Assembly: GCA_037200445.1 (NCBI GenBank)
Contig: JBBCGH010000001.1
Coordinates: 806,001 to 870,000 of the forward strand
Direction: 5' to 3'
DNA from: Alphaproteobacteria bacterium
GTDB taxonomy: Bacteria; Pseudomonadota; Alphaproteobacteria; Rhizobiales; Xanthobacteraceae
Length of the DNA: 64,000 nucleotides
The first letter of the stretch is position 1. Each line of letters begins with the position of its first letter. The notes below the pieces were generated by a model. The model was not told where the DNA came from. It saw only the letters and a list, made by a program, of their open reading frames with translations, and ran no database searches. The position numbers were made by a program, and so were the translations under genes. Shown one piece after another: positions 40,914 to 49,834 of the stretch.

Positions 40914-41777
40914 ATGATCGGCTCCCTGTTTGGCGTCCTGTTCGACGGCTTCGCCTACGGGATGCTGCTGTTCCTTCTGTCGGTCGGGCTCTCCGTCACG
41001 CTCGGCATGATGAACTTCGTCAACCTGGCGCATTGCGCGTTCGCGATGCTCGGCGGCTACGTGACCGCGACGTTGATGAACCGTTTCGGCTGGCCGTTTC
41101 TCGCGACGCTGCCGCTCGCGTTCCTCGTCGCGGCGCTGGTCAGCGTCGTGTTCGAGCGCGTGCTCTACCGCAGGCTCTACCGCGCGAGCGACCTCGACCA
41201 GGTGTTGCTCACCATCGGTATCGCGTTCGTCTCGGTCGCGGTTGCGGCCTACATGTTCGGAACGAGCCAGCAGCCGGTGCGGATGCCGGACTACCTGCGC
41301 GGTTCGGTTTCGTTCCTGGGGTTCACTTTCGCGAGCTACCGGCTGTTCCTGATCGGTATCTCGCTCGTCATCACGCTGTCGCTCGTCGCCGCGCTCGAAT
41401 ACACCCGCTTCGGCGCACAGGTGCGTGCCGCGGTCGATAACCAGCGCATGGCGCGCGGGCTCGGCATCAATGTGGATGGTGTGTTCGCGCTCACCTTCGC
41501 GCTCGGCTCCGGGCTTGCCGGCCTCGGCGGCGGCCTCGCGATCGAGATCGTCGGGCTCGACCCGACATTCGCCTTCACCTATCTGATCTATGTGCTGATC
41601 GTCGTTTCCGTCGGCGGGCTGGGTTCGATCGCCGGATCGTTCGCGGCCGCGGCGCTGATCGGCATCAGCGATATCGCCGGCAAGTATTATTTTCCGGAGC
41701 TCGGCGCGTTCCTCATCTATCTGGTCATGGTCGCGCTCTTGATGTGGCGGCCGGCCGGATTGTTCGGGAGGCGGTGA
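40914..41777 (+). CDS. Branched-chain-type ABC transporter permease (LivH-like)
   Basis: A 287-residue inner-membrane permease, about eight transmembrane helices, with family blocks LSVGLSVTLGMMNFVNLAHCAF near 21, EYTRFGAQVRAAVDNQRMARGLGINV near 162, and VVSVGGLGSIAGSFAAAALIG near 227. Its stop overlaps the LivM-like start (ATGA-type junction at 41775-41779). Confidence 0.93.
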   Translation: MIGSLFGVLFDGFAYGMLLFLLSVGLSVTLGMMNFVNLAHCAFAMLGGYVTATLMNRFGWPFLATLPLAFLVAALVSVVFERVLYRRLYRASDLDQVLLTIGIAFVSVAVAAYMFGTSQQPVRMPDYLRGSVSFLGFTFASYRLFLIGISLVITLSLVAALEYTRFGAQVRAAVDNQRMARGLGINVDGVFALTFALGSGLAGLGGGLAIEIVGLDPTFAFTYLIYVLIVVSVGGLGSIAGSFAAAALIGISDIAGKYYFPELGAFLIYLVMVALLMWRPAGLFGRR

Positions 41778-42784
41778 TGTCAGTCACCGGCACCACGCTC
41801 ACGCCGCGCGCCTACCTGCAGCGCCAGTCGCGCTGGCAGCCGGTCGAGATCGTGTTCTGGCTCGCAACCCTGCTGCCGTTCTGGCTGACGCCCGACTATC
41901 TCGTGCTGGCGAGCCAGATCGCCATCACGGCGCTGTTCGCGCTCTCGCTCGACTTGATCCTCGGCTATGCGGGCATCGTGTCGCTCGGGCATGCGGCGTT
42001 CTTCGGGCTCGGCGCCTACACGGCGGGGCTGTTCTCGAAGTTCGTCTGGGGCGAGCCGATCAGCGGGCTCCTCGCCGGCGCGCTCGTTGCCGGCATCGTC
42101 GGCTATGCGGCGAGCTTCATCATCGCGCGCTTTCGTCATCTCGCGCTGATCATGATCACGCTCGGCATGGGCCTGCTGCTGACCGAGCTCGCCAACTCCA
42201 TGCACTGGCTCACCGGCGGCAACGACGGCCTGCAGGGCGTGAAGATGTGGCCGATCTTCAACACCTTCCGCTTCGACCTGTTCGGCAAGACCGCCTATGC
42301 GTATTCGCTGATCGTGCTGTTTCTCGTCTTTCTGGTGGCACGGCGTATCATCAATTCGCCGTTCGGCCTCTCGCTGCGCGGCATCCGCGAGAATCCGCTG
42401 CGCATGCCGGCGCTCGGCGCACCAAGCCGCGCGCACCTGCGCAAGATCTACACCATCTCGGCCGTGATGGCCGGCATCGCGGGCGCACTGCTGGCGCAGA
42501 CGACCGAGACCGTTTCGCTCGAAGTGCTCGGCTTCCAGCGCTCCGCCGACGTGCTGGTGATCCTGATCCTCGGCGGCGCGGGCCGGCTCTACGGCGGGCT
42601 GGTCGGCGCGATCATCTTCCTGGTGGCGCGCGACCAGTTCTCCGGCAACACGCCGCAGTTCTGGTACTTCTGGATCGGCATGCTGCTCATACTCGTGGTG
42701 ATGTTCCTGCCGAATGGAATTCTGGGTGGGCTCGCGAAGCTCACCGCGACTTGGCGAGGACGTTTCTGGCGAGGCAAGTCGTGA
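41777..42784 (+). CDS. Branched-chain-type ABC transporter permease (LivM-like)
   Basis: A 335-residue membrane protein, about nine to ten helices, starting at the ATG at 41777. Blocks are LSLDLILGYAGIVSLGHAAFFGLGAY near 57, SLRGIRENPLRMPALG near 204 and LILGGAGRLYGGLVGA near 263. It pairs with the LivH-like protein to form the channel and overlaps the next ATPase gene by four bases. Confidence 0.93.
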   Translation: MSVTGTTLTPRAYLQRQSRWQPVEIVFWLATLLPFWLTPDYLVLASQIAITALFALSLDLILGYAGIVSLGHAAFFGLGAYTAGLFSKFVWGEPISGLLAGALVAGIVGYAASFIIARFRHLALIMITLGMGLLLTELANSMHWLTGGNDGLQGVKMWPIFNTFRFDLFGKTAYAYSLIVLFLVFLVARRIINSPFGLSLRGIRENPLRMPALGAPSRAHLRKIYTISAVMAGIAGALLAQTTETVSLEVLGFQRSADVLVILILGGAGRLYGGLVGAIIFLVARDQFSGNTPQFWYFWIGMLLILVVMFLPNGILGGLAKLTATWRGRFWRGKS

Positions 42785-43545
42785 GCGGGGCGCTCTCCAC
42801 GCGCGGACTCGACAAGAGCTTCGGCTCGCTGGTGGTTGCGCGCGGCATCGAGTTCTCGCTGCCGCAGGGCGCGCGCCACGCGTTGATCGGCCCGAACGGC
42901 GCCGGCAAGACCACGCTGATCAACCTGATGACCGGCATGCTGCGGCCGGACGCGGGCGAAATCCTGCTCGGCGACGAGCCGATCACGTCGTTGGCGCCGG
43001 ACAAGCGCGTCGCGCGCGGGCTGGTGCGCACGTTCCAGATCAACACGTTGTTTCCCAACCTCAATGCGCTGGAGGCGGTGACGCTCGCGGTGTGCGAGCG
43101 GGAGGGCGTGGCGAAGAGCTTCTGGCGGCGGGTCGTGAGCTATCCGCAAGCGGTGGATGAGGCGCACGCGATCCTCTCCTCGCTGATGCTCGGCGGCGAC
43201 TGCTACCGGCCGACCCGCGAACTGCCCTACGGCCGCCAGCGCCTCCTCGAGATCGCGCTGGCGCTTGCCACCAGGCCGAAGGTGCTGCTGCTCGACGAGC
43301 CGGCCGCCGGGGTACCGCGCGACGAAAGCGCCGAACTGTTCGAGGTGATCGCCAACCTCTCGCGCGACATCACGGTGCTGTTCATCGAGCACGACATGAA
43401 CTTCGTGTTCCGCTTTGCGAGCCGCATCATCGTGATGGTCGGCGGGCGCATCCTGCTCGAAGGGACGCCCGACGAAGTCTCGGCCGACCCGCGCGTGCGC
43501 GAGGTCTATCTCGGCAAATCTGGTCATAGGGCAGGCCATGGCTGA
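42781..43545 (+). CDS. Branched-chain-type ABC transporter ATPase (LivG-like)
   Basis: A 254-residue ATPase with a GTG start at 42781 overlapping the LivM-like stop. Walker A is GPNGAGKTT (37-45). The signature is degenerate, LPYGRQR, as commonly in LivG. Walker B is VLLLDEPAAGV and the switch region VLFIEHDMNFVF. The LivG-type C-terminus (GTPDEVSADPRVREVYLG) is present. It overlaps the LivF-like gene by eight bases. Confidence 0.93.
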   Translation: MSGALSTRGLDKSFGSLVVARGIEFSLPQGARHALIGPNGAGKTTLINLMTGMLRPDAGEILLGDEPITSLAPDKRVARGLVRTFQINTLFPNLNALEAVTLAVCEREGVAKSFWRRVVSYPQAVDEAHAILSSLMLGGDCYRPTRELPYGRQRLLEIALALATRPKVLLLDEPAAGVPRDESAELFEVIANLSRDITVLFIEHDMNFVFRFASRIIVMVGGRILLEGTPDEVSADPRVREVYLGKSGHRAGHG

Positions 43546-44251
43546 GCCGCTGCTCGCGTTGCGCGACGTGCGTGCCGGCTACGGCGACGCGGTGGTGCTC
43601 GACGGCATCTCGCTCGAAGTGCCGGAGAACGGCAGCCTCGCGGTGCTCGGCCGCAACGGCGTCGGCAAGTCGACGCTCTTGCTCACCATCATGGGTCACA
43701 CCCAGGTGGCGCGCGGCGCAGTGCGCTGGCGCGGCGCGGATGTGACCCGCGCACCCATGCACCGCCGGGCGCGCCTCGGGCTCGGCTGGGTCGCGCAGGA
43801 GCGCGAGATTTTCCCCTCGCTCAGCGTGGAGGAGAACCTGACCGTGGCGTCCCGCCCCGGACGCTGGGATCTGCCGGCCGTCTACGGGGTGTTTCCCCGG
43901 CTTGCCGAACGGCGCGGCAACATGGGCAACCAGCTTTCCGGCGGCGAGCAGCAGATGCTCGCGATCGCGCGCGCGCTGATGACCAATCCCGCGCTGCTGC
44001 TGCTCGACGAGCCGCTGGAAGGTTTGGCGCCGATCATTGTCGAGGAATTGACCGCCGCGCTCTCGCGCATGATCGCGCAGGAGGGCACGGCCGTGATCCT
44101 GGTCGAGCAGCACGCCGAGACGGTGCTGACGCTGACGCAGGATGCCGTCGTGATGGAACGCGGCGCGATCGTGCACCGCGCGCCGTCGCGCGAGCTGCTC
44201 AACGATGCCGCGACGCTGGAGCGGCTGATCGGGTTGAAGATCGAGGGGTGA
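43538..44251 (+). CDS. Branched-chain-type ABC transporter ATPase (LivF-like)
   Basis: A 237-residue ATPase, the usual LivF length. Walker A is GRNGVGKS (38-45), signature LSGGEQQ near 134, Walker B LLLLDEPLEGLAP and H-loop VILVEQHAE. Final gene of the five-gene transporter operon; a family-A repeat begins four bases after the stop and probably marks the transcript end. Confidence 0.93.
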   Translation: MAEPLLALRDVRAGYGDAVVLDGISLEVPENGSLAVLGRNGVGKSTLLLTIMGHTQVARGAVRWRGADVTRAPMHRRARLGLGWVAQEREIFPSLSVEENLTVASRPGRWDLPAVYGVFPRLAERRGNMGNQLSGGEQQMLAIARALMTNPALLLLDEPLEGLAPIIVEELTAALSRMIAQEGTAVILVEQHAETVLTLTQDAVVMERGAIVHRAPSRELLNDAATLERLIGLKIEG

Positions 44252-44254
44252 ATT

Positions 44255-44382
44255 ACCTCTCCCCGCTTGCGGGGAGAGGTCGGATCGCGAAGCGATCCGG
44301 GTGAGGGGAATCCGAATTGGCAATAGCCCCTCACCCGCCTCGCATTCGCTCGGCACCCTCTCCCCGCTTCGCGGGGCGAGGG
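44255..44382. repeat. Palindromic repeat, family A (variant)
   Basis: Outer arms ACCTCTCCCCGCTTGCGGGG and CTCTCCCCGCTTCGCGGGG-type sequences, inner arms GGGTGAGGGG and CCCCTCACCC. Each outer arm is itself a hairpin. It lies between convergent genes. Confidence 0.85.
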
Positions 44383-44389
44383 AAAGAAA

Positions 44390-45271
44390 CTACACCGCCA
44401 GCCGCACCACCGCGCTCTCGTAACTCTTCGCGCCGAGATCGTTGCCCTCGAAGATGCCGCGCTCGCGGATCCAGTCGCGCGATTCCTCGAAGATGTCCTG
44501 CGAGTAGGGCTCGAACACGATGCGCTCGCCCGGGCCCCAGCGGCGCGTGTCCATCCTGGCGTGATAGCGCTTGGGGAACTCGTTTTTGTAGAAGTGCGTG
44601 TAGAGCTCCGGCCGCAGGTCGAGATCGCGCTGCGCGCGCTTCAGCGCACGGAAGAACTTGCGCACGTCCTCGGGGTCGGGCTCGCCGGTAATCATTGTCG
44701 CCATCATGAAGGTGCAGTCGATGATCTTGCGGAAGCCGAGCTGCTCGGCGAAGTAATACGGCCCCGAGAACAGCGTGCAGGCCGGGATCTTCCCTTCGAA
44801 CAACAGGTCCATGCGGGCGAACAGCATGCCCTCCTTGTAGGAGAGGTTGATCTGATCGAGCGGCATGTACTGCTCGAGCGCCTGGATGGTCGCGTAGTGG
44901 CTGCCCGACTGGTAGCCGACCGAGATCGGCATGCCGGCGAGCTGTTCGGGCGAAGTGATCTTCGAATCCTTCGGCACGAACACGCCACAGGGCGAAACCG
45001 AATAGGCATCGCCATAGAGCTTGCCGTGGCCCTTGGCGGCCGCGACGTTCACGGTCCAGTGGCAGGCGCAGGAAATGTCCGAGGTGCGGCCCTTCTCGAA
45101 CGACTGCATGGCGCCCACCTTGTCGCCCTGCGCATGCGCCTTGCCGTCGCTCGACTGCACGGTCTCCTGGAAGTCGTAGTCGAGGCCTTCGTCGGTGAAA
45201 TAGCCCTTCTGCTCGGCGATCCACTCGTGCAGCCGGAAGTGCGGCTGGATCAGGAATTTGTGCTCGGTCAT
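44390..45271 (-). CDS. Signal-less NMT1/SsuA-like periplasmic-binding-fold protein
   Basis: A 293-residue protein beginning MTEHKFLIQPHFRLHEWIAEQKGYF at 45271, with GAGGAG upstream; the open frame extends much further but without codon support. The type-2 binding-protein fold is visible (KGYFTDEGLDYDF near 22 and ITSPEQLAGMPISVGYQSGSHYATIQALEQY near 100), but there is no signal peptide or lipobox. It probably acts in the cytosol, as an enzyme (4,5-dihydroxyphthalate decarboxylase or THI5-like proteins share the fold) or a ligand sensor. It lies 26 bases downstream of a GntR regulator and no transporter genes adjoin. Confidence 0.75.
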   Translation of the reverse strand: MTEHKFLIQPHFRLHEWIAEQKGYFTDEGLDYDFQETVQSSDGKAHAQGDKVGAMQSFEKGRTSDISCACHWTVNVAAAKGHGKLYGDAYSVSPCGVFVPKDSKITSPEQLAGMPISVGYQSGSHYATIQALEQYMPLDQINLSYKEGMLFARMDLLFEGKIPACTLFSGPYYFAEQLGFRKIIDCTFMMATMITGEPDPEDVRKFFRALKRAQRDLDLRPELYTHFYKNEFPKRYHARMDTRRWGPGERIVFEPYSQDIFEESRDWIRERGIFEGNDLGAKSYESAVVRLAV

Positions 45272-45297
45272 GGCGTTTCTCCTCGTCGGTTTATTGT

Positions 45298-46068
45298 CTA
45301 GCAGCAATGATCGGTGTCGTGCGCGTGCTCGGCGACGCGCCGCGCGCGGATCATTTTCACGTGGTCGTCCATCAGCTTTCGTGCGCCGGCGGCATCGCGC
45401 ATCTCGATGAGGCTGGCGAGCTCGCGGTGCACATCGAGCACGCGGCGCGCGACCTCCGGCGTCAGCGTGCGGTTCTCCGCAGGCCACGAGACGTGCTGCA
45501 GCGAGAGGAGCTGCGTCACCAGCACGCGATTGTGCGAGGCCTCGGCGACCGCAAGATGGAAGTCGCGGCAGGAGCGGGTGTAGGCCGCAGCGTCGCCGAT
45601 GATCGCTTCGGCCTCCGCGAGCAGGCGGTTGAGCTTGGCGTGATCGGCCGCCGTCGCGTGCTCCGCCGCAAGCTCGGCGGCGAGCGTCTCGATCGCGCGC
45701 TGCACGTCCATGATCTCGGCGATGGAGACGCCGGTGAGGTCGAGCTGCACCGCAAGCGCCTCGGCGAACAGGCGCGGATTGCCGCGCGAGACGCGCGCGC
45801 CGCCGCCCTTGCCCATCCTGATGTCCACGATGCCGAGCGCCTGCAGGGTGCGCAGCGCATCGCGCGCCACGATGCGGCTCACGCCGAAGCGCGCCGCAAG
45901 ATCCTTCTCGGTGCCGAGAAAATCGCCGGGCTTGAGCTTCTTCGCGAACAGCGCATCGCGCACGTTGCTGACGATCTGCCCGGAGAGCGACGCCGAGTGC
46001 CCGCCGATGAAGATCGACGTGGGTGCTTCACGTTGCGAATTGGCAATTGCCGGGTGGACTGAGGACAT
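45298..46068 (-). CDS. GntR/FadR-family transcriptional regulator
   Basis: A 256-residue regulator. An N-terminal winged helix spans about residues 30-95 (GTEKDLAARFGVSRIVARDALRTLQALGIVDIRMGKGGGARV). The C-terminal FCD-type helical ligand domain carries His/Asp metal-ligand positions (DFHLAVAEASHN near 169 and the His in LDVHRELASLI near 212). FCD regulators respond to organic acids. It is co-transcribed with the binding-fold gene, which is a plausible target or sensor partner. Confidence 0.9.
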   Translation of the reverse strand: MSSVHPAIANSQREAPTSIFIGGHSASLSGQIVSNVRDALFAKKLKPGDFLGTEKDLAARFGVSRIVARDALRTLQALGIVDIRMGKGGGARVSRGNPRLFAEALAVQLDLTGVSIAEIMDVQRAIETLAAELAAEHATAADHAKLNRLLAEAEAIIGDAAAYTRSCRDFHLAVAEASHNRVLVTQLLSLQHVSWPAENRTLTPEVARRVLDVHRELASLIEMRDAAGARKLMDDHVKMIRARRVAEHAHDTDHCC

Positions 46069-46090
46069 TGGCTGTCCAGTTGATCGATAG

Positions 46091-46107
46091 TAAAGATGAT
46101 ATCTTAT
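46091..46107. promoter_or_regulatory. AT-rich inverted repeat upstream of the GntR gene (candidate operator/-10 region)
   Basis: AAGAT-GAT-ATCTT (46093-46105), within an unusually AT-rich stretch 23-37 bases upstream of the regulator start. Position and symmetry suit an autoregulatory operator or promoter element. It does not match the classical FadR TGGTNNNACCA core. Confidence 0.35.
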
Positions 46108-46177
46108 AGAAAGAGAGTGTCAACTATCCCGTAATTCATTGGACTCTTTGAAGTTTCCGAAGGGCGTGAACGCTCCC

Positions 46178-49100
46178 TCAATGGAAATTCCGCCCCTTCG
46201 GCATCACCTGGGCGATCTCGGCGGCCGGCGCGAAGTGGCCCGGCTCCTCCTTGAGGAGCGTCACAAGGGCATCCCCGGCGCGCGGGTGACGATGCCGCTC
46301 GATGATCGGGCGCCGCGTCTGATCGGCATGCGCGGGGATATCGACGCAGCCGTGCTCGTCCGATAGACCGCGCAGCAGCGGCGTCAGATCCTCGATGTGA
46401 TCCAGCACCACATGGATCACGCCCGAGGCGCTTTGCAGGGGGCCCGTGACGGCGACAAGGCGCGCGCCGATCACGACCGGGCGATACGTCTCGAACGCGC
46501 GCGCCCACACGATCGTGTTGGCGATGCCGGTCTCGTCCTCCAGCGTCATGAAGATCACGCCCTTGGCGGTGCCGGGCCGCTGGCGCACCAGCACCAGCCC
46601 TGCGACGGTCACACGCTCGCCGTTGCGGATGCCCGGCAGCAGTTCGTGGCGCAGGATGCCGCGGCGGTCGAGCTCGCCACGCAGGAACGAGACCGGGTGC
46701 GCCTTGAGCGAGAGATGCAGGTGGCGATAGTCCTCGACCACCTGCTCGCCTACCGGCATCGGCGGCAGATCGACGTCCGGCTCGAGCTCGCCCATCGCGA
46801 CGCAGCGGAACAGCGGCAGGTCGTCCTTGTCGCCGGTGCGCTGCAGCGCGCGCACCGCCCAGAGCGCATCGCGGCGCGAGAGGCCGAGCGAGCCGAACGC
46901 GTCCGCGTTGGCGAGCCGCTCCAGCACGGTGGGCGGCAGCCGCGTGCGCAGCCACAGATCGCGCACCGAGTCGAAGCCGCGCCCGCGCACCGATTCGATG
47001 CGCAGCGCGTGGTCTTCCGAGAGGCCGCTGATCTGGCGGAAGCCGAGCCGCATCGCATGCGCCGTTCGGATGTCGGATTGCATGGAGACATGGCGGGGGT
47101 GGATCTGTCCACCAGCGGCGCGGGTAGCATTTGTGCCCTCTCCCCTTGTGGGAGAGGGCATCGCCGATGAGTCAACAAATGCAGTCGGGTGAGGGGTTAC
47201 GGCTTTACCCCTCACCCATTCTTCGTCGTTGAACTTCCGAGTTGCCCTCTCCCACAAGGGGAGAGGGCACAAAAACTCCAGCGTGCAATCCCAGTCGGAA
47301 AAATTCACATCGACCGGACGCACCGTAACGCCGTGCTCGCGTGCGTCGCGCACGATCTGCGCCGGCGCGTAGAAGCCCATCGGCTGGCTGTTCAAGAGCG
47401 CGGCCGCGAAAACGTCGGGGTAGTAGCACTTCATCCAGCACGAGACGTAGACGAGGTTCGCGAAGCTCGCCGCATGGCTCTCCGGGAAGCCGTATTCGCC
47501 GAAGCCGCGGATCTGGTTGAAGCAGCTCTCGACGAATTCGCGCGCGTAGCCGCGCGCCGTCATGCGCTCGATGAACTGGTCCTTGAAATTCTGGATCGTC
47601 CCCATGCGCCGGAAGGTCGCCATGGCGCGGCGCAGTCCGTTCGCCTCGTCCGGCGTGAACTCGGCCGCCACCATGGCGATGCGCATCGCCTGTTCCTGAA
47701 ACAGCGGAATACCGAGCGTCTTGTGCAGGATGCTGCGCAATTCGTCTTTTTTGTCAGGATAAAGAGATGGAAACGGGTAGGGCGGCTCCACCCTGGTTTC
47801 GCGGAATTTTTCACGCCGCTGCAGATAGGGATGCACCATCTTTCCCTGGATCGGCCCCGGCCGCACGATCGCGACCTCGATGACGAGGTCATAGAATTTC
47901 TCAGGACGCAGGCGCGGCAGCATCGACATCTGCGCGCGGCTCTCGATCTGGAAGGTACCGAGCGTATCGGCGCGCTGGATCATGCGGTAGACCGGCTTGC
48001 GCTCGGCTTCGTCTTCCTGATCGTGTCCCGGCCTGATGTATTCGCGCCGCAGGATCGCCGCGATCGTTTCAGGCAAACGGTAGTGACCTTTGAGAAGATC
48101 GAAGCCGCGCCGGATGCATGACAGCATCCCGAGCCCGAGCACGTCGACCTTCAACAGCCGCAGCGTGTCGAGATCGTCCTTGTCCCATTCGATCGCGGTG
48201 CGATCGTCCATCGCGGCATTCTCGACCGGCACGACTTCGTCGATGCGCGAGCGCGTGATGAGAAAACCGCCGACGTGCTGCGAGAGGTGGCGCGGCGTAT
48301 CGATCAGCTCTTCGGCAAGCTGCATGACGCGGTTGAGCCGCGGATCGTCGGGATCGAGCCCGACGCGGCGCGCTTCCTGTTCCTTCACGCCAGACTGCGA
48401 CCAGCCCCATAGCATCCCGGCAAGCGCGCCGACCGTATCGTCGGAAAGGCCGAACGCCTTGCCGACCTCGCGGATCGCGCTGCGCCCGCGATAGCAGATG
48501 ACGGTCGCCGCAAGGTTCGCATGATGGCGGCCGTATTTGTTATAGATGTGCTGGATCACCTCCTCGCGCCGCTCGTGCTCGAAGTCGACATCGATGTCGG
48601 GAGGTTCTCTGCGCTCCTCGGCGACGAAGCGCTCGAACAGAAGGTCGACTTTCTCGGGATCGACCTCGGTGATCTCGAGGCAGTAACAAATGACCGAGTT
48701 CGCCGCCGAACCGCGGCCCTGGCACAGGATGCCTTTGGAGCGCGCGAAGCGGACGATGTCGTGAACGGTCAGGAAGTAGGGCGCATAGCCAAGGTCGGAT
48801 GTGACCCTTAACTCCTTGTCGAGTGCCGCACGAACGTCCTTCCTGGCCCCGTTCGGATAACGCTTCCGGTACCCATCCTCCACAAGCGCCACGAGCGCAT
48901 CCTGCGGCCGTGCAAAGCCCACACGGTTTTCGTCGGGGTATTCGGTCTTCTTGAGTTCCCCGAGCGAGAAATTGCAGCGATCGAGAAAACGCAGCGTGCG
49001 GTCGATCGCGTCCGGTGCGCGGCGGAACAGCCGCGCCATCTCCTGGGGCGATTTCAGGTGCCGCTCGGCATTCGCTTCGAGCAGGCGGCCGGCGTTATCG

Positions 49101-49834
49101 ATGGTGACGTGCTCGCGGATGCAGGTCATGACGTCCTGCAAGGGCCGCCGCTCGGGCGCGTGATAGAGCACGTCGTTCACGGCGATGAGCGGGACGCCGG
49201 TGCTTTCGGAGATTGTCGCGAGCCGTCGCAGCCGGCGGCTGTCGTCGCCGCGATAGAGCATGCTGGCGGCGAGCCAGACGGACTGTCGGTTGGCTGTCCT
49301 TAAACGCCCCAAAAGCTCAACGAACGCACCGGCCTTGATCCGTACCGGCGGCATCACAATCAAATTGAGTCCTGCAACATGCTCCAGCAGATCCTCGAAA
49401 AACAGAATGCACTCGGCTTTCTCAGCCCGGCTTTTGCCGACGGTGAGCAGGCGCGTCAGGCGTCCCCAGGCGGTGCGGTTCTGCGGATAGGCGAGGATGT
49501 CCGGTGTGCCGTCCGCAAAGCAGAGCCGCGCGCCGGCAATCAGTTTCAGCTCCGGGACGCTGCTGCCGCATTCCGAATTCCGCTTGCGAATTTCTTCATT
49601 CAAGTCTTCCGCCTCGCCGTAGGCGCGTACGACTCCCGCGACGCTGTTGCGGTCCGCGATCCCGATGCCGGCAAGACCGAGAAGAACAGCCTGCCTGACC
49701 AGCTCCCTTGCGTGAGAGGCGCCGCGCAAGAAAGAAAAGTTGCTCGAAACGGCAAGCTCCGCATAGGCGGGCACCGGGGTGTCCGGCCGTTCGCGCGCCG
49801 CGTGCTCGGCGGAAAACGCGACGATATTGCTCAT
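46178..49834 (-). CDS. dnaE2: Error-prone DNA polymerase III alpha subunit DnaE2 (ImuC), with an in-frame repeat insertion
   Basis: A 1218-residue C-family polymerase. The PHP domain begins near residue 24 (YAELAVSSNFSFLRGASHARELV), and the polymerase core includes the PDIDVDFEHERR acidic motif and GRGSAANSVICYCL. The HhH/OB C-terminal part ends GRNFH. It performs translesion synthesis with ImuA and ImuB. Codons for about residues 856-900 are a family-A palindromic repeat (47133-47270, 138 bases, divisible by three). It encodes CPLPLWERATRKF and further residues between the native segments DWDCTLE and IHPRHVSM. The frame stays open, so the protein is about 46 residues longer than expected in the linker after the polymerase core. 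The start overlaps the imuB stop. Confidence 0.93.
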   Translation of the reverse strand: MSNIVAFSAEHAARERPDTPVPAYAELAVSSNFSFLRGASHARELVRQAVLLGLAGIGIADRNSVAGVVRAYGEAEDLNEEIRKRNSECGSSVPELKLIAGARLCFADGTPDILAYPQNRTAWGRLTRLLTVGKSRAEKAECILFFEDLLEHVAGLNLIVMPPVRIKAGAFVELLGRLRTANRQSVWLAASMLYRGDDSRRLRRLATISESTGVPLIAVNDVLYHAPERRPLQDVMTCIREHVTIDNAGRLLEANAERHLKSPQEMARLFRRAPDAIDRTLRFLDRCNFSLGELKKTEYPDENRVGFARPQDALVALVEDGYRKRYPNGARKDVRAALDKELRVTSDLGYAPYFLTVHDIVRFARSKGILCQGRGSAANSVICYCLEITEVDPEKVDLLFERFVAEERREPPDIDVDFEHERREEVIQHIYNKYGRHHANLAATVICYRGRSAIREVGKAFGLSDDTVGALAGMLWGWSQSGVKEQEARRVGLDPDDPRLNRVMQLAEELIDTPRHLSQHVGGFLITRSRIDEVVPVENAAMDDRTAIEWDKDDLDTLRLLKVDVLGLGMLSCIRRGFDLLKGHYRLPETIAAILRREYIRPGHDQEDEAERKPVYRMIQRADTLGTFQIESRAQMSMLPRLRPEKFYDLVIEVAIVRPGPIQGKMVHPYLQRREKFRETRVEPPYPFPSLYPDKKDELRSILHKTLGIPLFQEQAMRIAMVAAEFTPDEANGLRRAMATFRRMGTIQNFKDQFIERMTARGYAREFVESCFNQIRGFGEYGFPESHAASFANLVYVSCWMKCYYPDVFAAALLNSQPMGFYAPAQIVRDAREHGVTVRPVDVNFSDWDCTLEFLCPLPLWERATRKFNDEEWVRGKAVTPHPTAFVDSSAMPSPTRGEGTNATRAAGGQIHPRHVSMQSDIRTAHAMRLGFRQISGLSEDHALRIESVRGRGFDSVRDLWLRTRLPPTVLERLANADAFGSLGLSRRDALWAVRALQRTGDKDDLPLFRCVAMGELEPDVDLPPMPVGEQVVEDYRHLHLSLKAHPVSFLRGELDRRGILRHELLPGIRNGERVTVAGLVLVRQRPGTAKGVIFMTLEDETGIANTIVWARAFETYRPVVIGARLVAVTGPLQSASGVIHVVLDHIEDLTPLLRGLSDEHGCVDIPAHADQTRRPIIERHRHPRAGDALVTLLKEEPGHFAPAAEIAQVMPKGRNFH
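47133..47270. repeat. Palindromic repeat, family A, inside dnaE2
   Basis: Outer arms GTGCCCTCTCCCCTTGTGGG and the exact reverse complement at the right end (CCCACAAGGGGAGAGGGCAC), inner arms GGGTGAGGGGT and ACCCCTCACCC, as in the intergenic copy at 20847. Length 138 bases, a multiple of three, and stop-free in the dnaE2 frame. Confidence 0.93.

Noticed and set aside
45272-45487. 72-residue extension of the binding-fold protein
   Set aside because: Arg-rich translation of the opposite strand of the GntR gene; a strong ribosome site marks 45271.
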